NCBI RefSeq assembly: GCF_004364865.1
Contig: NZ_SOAU01000001.1
Span: forward strand, 682,001 to 746,000
Source of the DNA: Ilumatobacter fluminis
Lineage (GTDB): Bacteria > Actinomycetota > Acidimicrobiia > Acidimicrobiales > Ilumatobacteraceae
Direction of reading: 5' to 3'
Length of the DNA stretch: 64,000 nucleotides
Part shown: piece by piece, positions 15,918 to 21,328 of the stretch
Numbering within the stretch: the first letter of the stretch is position 1
How the letters are laid out: each line of letters begins with the position of its first letter
Made by a program: the position numbers and the translations under genes
The notes under the pieces: generated by a model
What the model was told of the DNA's origin: nothing
What the model saw: the letters and a program-made list of their open reading frames with translations, nothing else
Databases searched by the model: none

Positions 15918-17254
15918 CACATCGACCTCAGGTACCGATCGATCTCGAACTGGCTGACGTGCTCCTTGTACGCCCACCATTCGCGGCGCTTGTTGCGCAG
16001 GAACCACTCGAAGATGTGCTCGCCGAGTGCCTCCTGCACCAGCTCGGACTCTTCCATCGTGCGGAGGGCGTCCGACAACGACTGCGGGAGTTGCGTGATC
16101 CCGAGTTTGGCGAGTGCGGCGTCGTCCATCTCGAACAGGTTGTCCTCGGCCTCCTCGGGCAGCTCGTAGCCCTCGTGGATGCCCTTCATGCCGGCGGCGA
16201 GCAGCACGCTGAACGCCAGGTACGGGTTGCACGCAGCGTCGGGGGAGCGGTACTCGATGCGGGTGGCCAGCGGGTTCGCCTTCTTGGCGATCGGCACCCG
16301 GATGAGGCCGCTGCGGTTGTTGCGGGCCCACGAGATGTGGACCGGTGCCTCGAAGCCCGGCACCAGACGCTTGTAGCTGTTGACCGTCTGGTTCGTGATG
16401 GCCGTGATCTCCGACGCGTGGCGGAGCAGACCGGCCATGAACGACTTGGCGACGGGCGACAGCTGGTGCGGGTCGTCGCCGTCGTAGAAGGCGTTCTCGT
16501 CGCCGCGGAACAGCGACATGTGGAGGTGCATGCCCGAGCCCTGCACTCCCTGGAGGGGCTTGGGCATGAACGTGGCGTGGACGCCTTGACTGGCGGCGAC
16601 CTCCTTGACGACGAGTCGGAACGTCATCACGCTGTCGGCCATCGTGAGGGCGTCGGTGTGCCGCAGGTCGATCTCCTGCTGGCTCGGCGCGTCCTCGTGG
16701 AACGAGTACTCGACCGGGATGCTCATCTGTTCGAGCTTGCGGATCGTCTGCTTGCGCAGGTCGCCGGCGGCGTCGCGCATCGTCAGGTCGAAGAAGCCGC
16801 CCTCGTCGAGCGGCGTGGGCCGCTCGCCGGGCGCCGGTTGTTCGAAGTAGAAGAACTCGACGTCGGGGGCGAGGTAGAACGTGTAGCCCTCGTCGTGGGC
16901 GGCGCGCACGTGGCGGCGCAGCACCTGGCGGGGGTCGCCGTCGAACGGGCTGCCGTCGAGGTGGTGGATGTCGCAGAACACCCGCGCCTCGGATGCGCCG
17001 GCTTCGCCCCACGGGATGATCTCGAACGTGTCGGGATCGGGGATCGCCAGCACGTCGGCTTCCTGGATGCGCGAGAACCCGTCGATCGACGAACCGTCGA
17101 ACGTCATGCCGTCCTCGAGCGCGTTCTCGAGTTCGGCCGGGCTGATGGCGAAGCTCCTCAGGTTGCCGAGCACGTCGGTGAACCAGAGCCGAACGAGGCG
17201 CACGCCTCGCTCTTCGACCGTGCGGAGCACGTAGTCGCGGTGTTGGTCGAGCAT
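15917..17254 (-). CDS. glnA: Glutamine synthetase, type I
   Basis: 445-residue GSI, making glutamine from glutamate, ammonia and ATP in the cytoplasm as a dodecamer. Visible are the D-G-S-S-I signature, the E-F-F metal region, the ATP-binding K-P-L-Q-G-x-x-G-S-G-M-H-x-H motif, N-x-x-N-S-Y-K-R and E-Y-R-S-P-D. The length and lack of the extra insertion and adenylylation loop fit the alpha-type rather than GlnA1. The start at 17254 is supported by AGGAG 8 nt upstream; an in-frame ATG 27 bp earlier has no such site. It follows GSII and its stop overlaps the start of the regulator gene. Confidence 0.93.
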   Translation of the reverse strand: MLDQHRDYVLRTVEERGVRLVRLWFTDVLGNLRSFAISPAELENALEDGMTFDGSSIDGFSRIQEADVLAIPDPDTFEIIPWGEAGASEARVFCDIHHLDGSPFDGDPRQVLRRHVRAAHDEGYTFYLAPDVEFFYFEQPAPGERPTPLDEGGFFDLTMRDAAGDLRKQTIRKLEQMSIPVEYSFHEDAPSQQEIDLRHTDALTMADSVMTFRLVVKEVAASQGVHATFMPKPLQGVQGSGMHLHMSLFRGDENAFYDGDDPHQLSPVAKSFMAGLLRHASEITAITNQTVNSYKRLVPGFEAPVHISWARNNRSGLIRVPIAKKANPLATRIEYRSPDAACNPYLAFSVLLAAGMKGIHEGYELPEEAEDNLFEMDDAALAKLGITQLPQSLSDALRTMEESELVQEALGEHIFEWFLRNKRREWWAYKEHVSQFEIDRYLRSM

Positions 17255-17277
17255 TCGACTCACTCCTTCAGTCTGTC

Positions 17278-17342
17278 GCACCGTAGGGGCGTGTGCGACA
17301 GGTCTCGCAGTGCGTCACACGGTAGGGCGGTGCGACAGGTCT
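17278..17342 (-). promoter_or_regulatory. Tandem 37-bp-spaced promoter repeats before glnA
   Basis: Read on the minus strand, AGACCTGTCGCAC followed by a CGCCC-TAC(C/G)GTG segment occurs twice, 37 bp apart (+ strand 17316-17342 and 17278-17305). Each copy contains a -10-like hexamer (TACCGT, TACGGT). TGTCGCAC at 17274-17281 is the inverse of GTGCGACA at 17293 and 17330, giving dyads. It is probably a duplicated, regulated promoter. Confidence 0.45.
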
Positions 17343-17355
17343 GGAAATGCCGAAC

Positions 17356-17384
17356 GGGAGCCCCGGCTCGGTGCCGGAGCTCCC
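17356..17384 (-). terminator. Hairpin downstream of glnII
   Basis: 12-bp arms with one mismatch (GGGAGC...GCTCCC outer part) around a 5-nt loop, starting 30 bp after the GSII stop on the minus strand. No U-tract follows, so it may attenuate rather than fully separate glnII from glnA. Confidence 0.5.
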
Positions 17385-17413
17385 GCTCGCCGATCAACGA
17401 CGGTGACCGTCGT

Positions 17414-18457
17414 TCACTTCTTCTTGGCGGCAGCCTTCTTCTTGGCCGGCTTGGCCTTCGGCGTGTTGATCGTCTCGGTGATGAGACGCGACACCGTGTA
17501 CGGGTCCATGTTGGCGTTCGGGCGGCGATCCTCGGCGTAGCCCTTGCCGTCCTTTTCGACCTGCCACGGGATGCGGATCGAGGCGCCACGGTCGGAGACG
17601 CCGTAGCTGAACTGATCCCAGGGGGCGGTCTCGTGGGAGCCGGTCAAGCGCTCGGCGACGCCGTCGCCGTAGTTCTCGACCAGTTCCATGAAGTTGGCGC
17701 CGATCTTCTCGCAGGCATCGATGATCGCGTCGTAGCTCTCACGCATCGCGACGTTGGAGAAGTTGGTGTGGCAGCCGGCGCCGTTCCAGTCGCCCTTCTC
17801 GGGCTTGGCGTCGAAGCTGATGATGACGTCGTAGTCCTCCGCGATGCGGTGGAGCAGCCAGCGAGCGACGTTGAGCTGGTCGCCGACGGCGGTCGGGCCG
17901 AGCGGGCCGACCTGGAACTCCCACTGACCGGGCATGACCTCGGGGTTGGTGCCCGAGATCGACAGGCCGGCGTCGATGCACGCCTGGGTGTGCTCTTCGA
18001 CGATCTGGCGACCCGAGATCTTGCCGGTGCCGACGCCGCAGTAGTACGGACCCTGGGGAGCGGGGAGTCCGCCGCCCTCGGGGAAGCCGAGCGGGGTGCG
18101 GTCGGCACGGAGCATCGTGTACTCCTGCTCGAGACCGAACAGCATCTGGGTGTCGGCGAACTTCTTCTCGACCTTGGCGCAGGCGTTGCGGGTGTTCGTC
18201 GGGTGCGGACGACCACTCACGAGCATGACCTCGCACATCACGAGGATGTTGCGGCCGCCGCGGATCGGGTCGGGGCACTTGAAGACGGGCTTGAGCACGC
18301 AGTCCGACTTGTCGCCGGTCGCCTGCTCGGTCGACGAGCCGTCGAAGCCCCAGATCGGGGGTTCGGTGACCTCGTCGTGGAGGATCTTCGTCTTGCTGCG
18401 CAGAGACGGAGTCGGCTCATAGCCGTCGAGCCAGATGTATTCAGCTTGGTACGCCAC
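17414..18457 (-). CDS. glnII: Glutamine synthetase, type II (eukaryote-like)
   Basis: 347 residues, the GSII length. Motifs include W-x-F-D-G-S-S-T near residue 37, a G-L-E-Q-E-Y-T metal motif, W-E-F-Q-V-G-P and D-W-N-G-A-G-C-H-x-N. GSII catalyses the same ATP-dependent ammonia assimilation as GSI and is typically induced under nitrogen limitation. The start is GTG, with AAGGA about 8 nt upstream. The C-terminus carries an unusual Lys/Ala-rich tail of about 14 residues (K-P-A-K-K-K-A-A-A-K-K-K) beyond the catalytic fold. A promoter and 11-bp-phased repeats lie upstream. Confidence 0.94.
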   Translation of the reverse strand: MAYQAEYIWLDGYEPTPSLRSKTKILHDEVTEPPIWGFDGSSTEQATGDKSDCVLKPVFKCPDPIRGGRNILVMCEVMLVSGRPHPTNTRNACAKVEKKFADTQMLFGLEQEYTMLRADRTPLGFPEGGGLPAPQGPYYCGVGTGKISGRQIVEEHTQACIDAGLSISGTNPEVMPGQWEFQVGPLGPTAVGDQLNVARWLLHRIAEDYDVIISFDAKPEKGDWNGAGCHTNFSNVAMRESYDAIIDACEKIGANFMELVENYGDGVAERLTGSHETAPWDQFSYGVSDRGASIRIPWQVEKDGKGYAEDRRPNANMDPYTVSRLITETINTPKAKPAKKKAAAKKK

Positions 18458-18483
18458 GGGGGAGTTCCTTCCGAGATAGCAGG

Positions 18484-18512
18484 GTTGTAGGGGCAGCGCC
18501 GAACGATGTCAG
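18484..18512 (-). promoter_or_regulatory. glnII promoter, CTGACA-N17-TACAAC
   Basis: On the minus strand -35 CTGACA (18507-18512) and -10 TACAAC (18484-18489) are separated by exactly 17 bp. Predicted initiation would leave a leader of roughly 20 nt carrying the GGAAGGAA ribosome site. Confidence 0.5.
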
Positions 18513-18529
18513 CAGGCCGTTGCACCGTC

Positions 18530-18557
18530 GTGTTCGCTGTGTGAACGCCGTGTGAAC
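18530..18557. promoter_or_regulatory. Three 11-bp-phased half-sites upstream of glnII
   Basis: GTGTTC (18530), GTGAAC (18541) and GTGAAC (18552) repeat with an exact 11-bp period, beginning 18 bp upstream of the glnII -35. GlnR boxes of actinobacteria also use an 11-bp period (5-bp sites with 6-bp spacers), so an activator site for a GlnR-like protein is plausible; the bases differ from the GTnAC/GAAAC consensus. Confidence 0.5.
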
Positions 18558-18685
18558 AGCGCCAGGTGGTGGCGAGCGACTGGGCAACCGGGCGGTTCGA
18601 CGTTGGACCAGCCCTCGCAACGAACCGTAGCGCATCGCCGCGACCGCGCTGCCATCGCCGCCCGCGACCGGGGTCGTTTCGACCG

Positions 18686-18713
18686 TGCGCGAACGATGCG
18701 CGAACCGTGCGCC
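18686..18713. promoter_or_regulatory. Second 11-bp-phased repeat, TGCGCGAAC
   Basis: TGCGCGAAC at 18686 and 18697, then TGCGCC at 18708, again with an 11-bp period and a shared GAAC core. The array lies about 45-65 bp upstream of the -10 of the lipoprotein gene, an activator-like position. Confidence 0.4.
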
Positions 18714-18749
18714 GTCCCGGCGCGACCGAGGCCGGTGGGCGCGAGGCAC

Positions 18750-18755
18750 TACCGT
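18750..18755 (+). promoter_or_regulatory. -10-like hexamer before the lipoprotein gene
   Basis: TACCGT is 8 nt before the GTG at 18764; there is no Shine-Dalgarno. Confidence 0.35.
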
Positions 18756-18763
18756 CGATCGGC

Positions 18764-19603
18764 GTGAGGTGGTGGCCCGCGGTCGGTCTGTTGGCGCTCG
18801 CGGCGTGCGGAGGCGGAGGCGACACGGCGCCGTCGACGACCCACCGACTGGCGCCGAGCCAGCGGTCGGCCTCGACCGTCGTCCGGCCCGACACCCCACC
18901 GCCGTGCGATCCCGACTCCCTGACGTGGTGGACCGCGCAGGCGAGTCCGGTCGACGTCACGTCGTCGGCGACCGTCCGGGTCAGGAACGACGGCGACGGC
19001 TGGTGCGAGGTCGACGTCGCCGGGTCACCGACGCTGTCGACCGAGGCGGAACCGAGCGTCTGGCTCGAACCGGGTGAGTGGGGCGACCTGATCGTCGGGT
19101 CCGAGGACGGCCGGTGCTCGCCGACGGTGTTCGACACGGTCGAGGTCGTCGTGAGTCACGTCATCGTCGAGGTGTCGTCGATCGTGGTCGCCGCGTGCGA
19201 GCCCTCGCTGCTCGCCTTCTACGTCGCCGACTCGCCCGACGAGCCCTGCGCCGACCTGGACGCCGTGTTCATCGATGACGTCGCCGACGGCGTCGTCGTG
19301 GTCCGCAACGCCGGCTTCGTGTCGTGCGATCTCGGTGCCGTCGTCGGAGAAGGGGTCGACGGCACGACGGCGCCGGCGATCACGGCGCTCGCCGGCGGTG
19401 ATGTCGTGGCGGTCGACGTGGTGCCGGTGGGGGACGGCTGTGGGGGCGACGCCTCGTCCGTCGAGTTCGATGCGGCAGGCACAGTGGTGGTGGACGGCCT
19501 CGAGGGTTGTCCGGTGGCCGGGCCCGCCCGCCCCTGGTTCGGGAGCGTGCCCGCACCGTCGCTCCCGGCCGACGCACTCGCGCTCCTCGATCCGTTCGGC
19601 TGA
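18764..19603 (+). CDS. Hypothetical Cys-containing lipoprotein
   Basis: 279 residues starting with GTG. A short signal with lipobox L-A-A-C (Cys near 15) followed by a Gly run predicts a lipid-anchored extracellular protein. The mature part has two similar beta-rich halves, each with a V-R-N-x-G strand and spaced cysteines (for example G-W-C-E-V and V-S-C-D-L), suggesting two Ig-like domains stabilised by disulfides. I do not recognise a named family. It is divergent from glnII and shares its regulatory gap, so nitrogen-linked expression is possible. Confidence 0.65.
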   Translation: MRWWPAVGLLALAACGGGGDTAPSTTHRLAPSQRSASTVVRPDTPPPCDPDSLTWWTAQASPVDVTSSATVRVRNDGDGWCEVDVAGSPTLSTEAEPSVWLEPGEWGDLIVGSEDGRCSPTVFDTVEVVVSHVIVEVSSIVVAACEPSLLAFYVADSPDEPCADLDAVFIDDVADGVVVVRNAGFVSCDLGAVVGEGVDGTTAPAITALAGGDVVAVDVVPVGDGCGGDASSVEFDAAGTVVVDGLEGCPVAGPARPWFGSVPAPSLPADALALLDPFG

Positions 19604-19632
19604 AGCGGCTGGCGTCGGTGGCCGTCGCGGCG

Positions 19633-19638
19633 TAGCGT
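19633..19638 (+). promoter_or_regulatory. -10-like hexamer before the DUF1992 gene
   Basis: TAGCGT is 7 nt before the GTG at 19646, in leaderless spacing. Confidence 0.35.
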
Positions 19639-19645
19639 TGCCGCC

Positions 19646-20011
19646 GTGAGCTATCTCGAGCGGATGCTCGAAGAGCGTCTGGCCAAGGCGGCCGCCGACG
19701 GTGAGTTGTCGGCACCGCGCCTCGAGGGCAAGCCGATCGCCGATCTCCACTGGGAGCGGCCCGAGGGTTGGTGGGCGAAGCGGTTCTTCGAACGCGAGCT
19801 CAGCCACGACCGGCGTGCGGCGGCGCTCGAAGGCGCAGCCGCTGCGAGAGCGGCGTTCTGGCGGTGCCCCGACGAGGACACGGTGCGGGCCGCCGTCGCC
19901 GATGCGAACGCGGCGATCGACCGGGCGAACGTCAACATCGTCGACGGCGCACCGGTCGATCACTTCGACACCGACGACATCGTCGACCGCTGGCGCCGCC
20001 TTCGCCGCTGA
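19646..20011 (+). CDS. DUF1992 / DnaJ-C28-like protein
   Basis: 121 residues, highly charged. The opening (Y-L-E-R-M-L-E-E-R-L-A-K-A) and following L-E-G-K-P-I-A-D-L match the DUF1992 module found in bacterial YhdN-like proteins and at the C-terminus of eukaryotic DNAJC28. The start is GTG, with TAGCGT 7 nt upstream. No J-domain is present. The C-terminal half is helical with R-A-N-V-N-I-V-D. Function is unknown; co-chaperone links are only by family name. Confidence 0.72.
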   Translation: MSYLERMLEERLAKAAADGELSAPRLEGKPIADLHWERPEGWWAKRFFERELSHDRRAAALEGAAAARAAFWRCPDEDTVRAAVADANAAIDRANVNIVDGAPVDHFDTDDIVDRWRRLRR

Positions 20012-20040
20012 GCCGATCGCCGAGCGCCACGCCGAGTCGG

Positions 20041-20250
20041 TCAGGCGGCGCCGAGATCGTCGTCGGGGCTGAAGATCTGCTCGATCGGGGCGTCGAACAC
20101 CCGCGAGAGCCGGAACGCGAGCGGCAGGCTCGGGTCGTAGCGGCCCTTCTCGAGCGCGTTGACGGTCTGACGGCTGACGCCGAGCAGGTCGGCCAGGTGA
20201 GCCTGGCTCCACCCATTGACGGCGCGCAGCTCTTTCAGTCGGTTCTGCAT
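20041..20250 (-). CDS. Small XRE-family HTH regulator
   Basis: 69 residues, essentially one helix-turn-helix domain: L-K-E-L-R...W-S-Q-A-H-L-A-D-L-L-G-V-S-R-Q-T-V-N-A-L-E form the classic five-helix core, followed by Y-D-P-S-L-P-L-A. Its ATG overlaps the stop of the membrane gene (TGATG), so the two are translated together. Such tiny Cro/XRE regulators paired with a small multi-span membrane protein are common and often autoregulatory; a palindrome over the promoter supports that here. Confidence 0.85.
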   Translation of the reverse strand: MQNRLKELRAVNGWSQAHLADLLGVSRQTVNALEKGRYDPSLPLAFRLSRVFDAPIEQIFSPDDDLGAA

Positions 20251-20678
20251 CAGCGCAATCCGCGCAGCAGGAGCGACCCGCTCCAGGCGACCATGCCGGC
20301 GCCGAACACGATCCACGGACCGTACGTCGGCGCGACCCCGATCCCGCCGAGGAAGCCGTACGCCATGGCGACGATCATCGAGACACCGAAGCCGAGCGCC
20401 ATGCACTCGAGCATCACCGTCCGGCCGTACTCGTCGGCTCGCTGGACCGCCCGGTAGAGGGCGACGGCGACGCCGATCATCGGGATGACGGGGAGCAACA
20501 CCCACCAGCGGGCGCCCGGCGTGTTCGCGTCGACCGTGGTCTGCACGATCGCGAGGAGGACGCCGTAGGTCAGGATCGCGGGGATGAACTCTTTGAGGTA
20601 ACTGTTGCGCTGCTGCTTGTCCGCGGCGCTCATTCGCTGTTCGCGCACTGCGGACGTGTCGTCGTGTCGATCGGTCAT
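20250..20678 (-). CDS. Small four-helix membrane protein in a regulator operon
   Basis: 142 residues with about four hydrophobic segments after a polar Ser/Gln/Lys-rich N-terminus. It resembles the membrane partners often encoded with small XRE regulators. I cannot name a function. ATG 20678 is preferred since a TACACT -10 ends 7 nt upstream with TTGTCA 17 bp beyond; a longer in-frame start would sit upstream of that promoter. Confidence 0.7.
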   Translation of the reverse strand: MTDRHDDTSAVREQRMSAADKQQRNSYLKEFIPAILTYGVLLAIVQTTVDANTPGARWWVLLPVIPMIGVAVALYRAVQRADEYGRTVMLECMALGFGVSMIVAMAYGFLGGIGVAPTYGPWIVFGAGMVAWSGSLLLRGLR

Positions 20679-20735
20679 GCTCGGCAGTGTAAAGGGTCCT
20701 TGTCTAAATGACAAACAAACTTTACGACAAGTGTC
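20679..20735 (-). promoter_or_regulatory. Leaderless promoter with TTGTC-N5-GACAA operator
   Basis: On the minus strand TTGTCA (20709-20714) and TACACT (20686-20691) are 17 bp apart, with the ATG 7 nt after the -10. The perfect palindrome TTGTC-TAAAT-GACAA (20700-20714) covers the -35, and a second dyad GACA-AG-TGTC lies at 20726-20735. The stretch is AT-rich for this genome. It is a likely autoregulatory site for the XRE protein. Confidence 0.65.
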
Positions 20736-20776
20736 CTTGACGTCAGCCCGTCGGTCGGTGGGCGGGAACCGAACGA

Positions 20777-20800
20777 TGTGACACCCCTTCGTCAGGATGG
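20777..20800 (+). promoter_or_regulatory. 24-bp conserved motif (TGTGACACCCCTTCGTCA...), copy 1
   Basis: It matches 39925-39948 upstream of rmuC at 22 of 24 positions. Here it lies 52 bp before the chosen ATG. It is probably a shared promoter or operator; the factor is unknown. Confidence 0.5.
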
Positions 20801-20851
20801 GTCGTGATCGGGCTCGTGCCCCGCCTCCACCGCTCCAGACAGGAACTCGCC

Positions 20852-21319
20852 ATGCTCGTCCTCATCGCCACCGACGAACTCTCCACCGAACCGCTCGGCT
20901 CGACCCCGTCCGATCACCACTGTGCCGTCGACGGCGAACTCGTCGCCCCCGTCGTGCTCGACTGCCCCGACGAACACTGCGACGTCTGCGATCGGGGCTG
21001 GTTCGGCCTCGTCAGTCACGGGGCGACCACCACCGCCATGGTCGTCGACCGTCCGGGCGTCACCGAACACACGCTGCGCACCCGGCTGCACGACTGGCTC
21101 GATTGCACCGGCACCATCGATCTCGTCGTGCAGGCGGTCGAGGCGGGCGACTACGCCGTGAACGGCGAAGTGTTCGACGACGCCGTCGCCGCGGTCGACG
21201 ACCTGGTGTCGGCCCACGTCGACGAGATCCGAGAGATCTGCGCCAACTTCGCGGTCGGCACGATCGTCAGCCGGATGGGGCAACTGGTCGCCCCCCGGTC
21301 GACCGCCGTTGCCGCCTGA
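20852..21319 (+). CDS. Conserved actinobacterial hypothetical protein with Cys-rich loop
   Basis: 155 residues. It opens with a hydrophobic strand (M-L-V-L-I-A-T), continues through a Cys-rich loop C-P-D-E-H-C-D-V-C, then S-H-G-A-T-T-T. That order resembles an uncharacterised actinobacterial family (DUF7715-like, from memory). The three close cysteines could bind a metal. ATG 20852 is used because AGGAA sits 6 nt upstream; a GTG at 20804 is in frame but lacks a ribosome site. Function unknown. It shares a 24-bp upstream motif with rmuC. Confidence 0.65.
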   Translation: MLVLIATDELSTEPLGSTPSDHHCAVDGELVAPVVLDCPDEHCDVCDRGWFGLVSHGATTTAMVVDRPGVTEHTLRTRLHDWLDCTGTIDLVVQAVEAGDYAVNGEVFDDAVAAVDDLVSAHVDEIREICANFAVGTIVSRMGQLVAPRSTAVAA

Positions 21320-21328
21320 TCGGCCGGG

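Larger units (their letters stand above)
18458..18763. other. 305-bp divergent intergenic region, glnII / lipoprotein
   Basis: No gene is seen here. It holds the glnII ribosome site, a CTGACA-N17-TACAAC promoter, two separate arrays of 11-bp-spaced GAAC-containing repeats (18530-18557 and 18686-18713) and a TACCGT hexamer before the lipoprotein. It is the longest noncoding stretch in the window and appears regulatory. Confidence 0.6.

Noticed and set aside
15222-17012. A 596-codon regulator extending through glnA
   Set aside because: Only the last 231 codons have domain content; the ATG at 15917 overlapping the glnA stop gives the sensible start.
15959-18490. Plus-strand frame antisense to both glutamine synthetases
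   Set aside because: Arg/Val/Leu/Ala-rich shadow of two well-supported minus-strand genes.
20777-20800. LexA/SOS box
   Set aside because: The shared 24-bp motif has no GAAC-N4-GTTC core expected for actinobacterial LexA.
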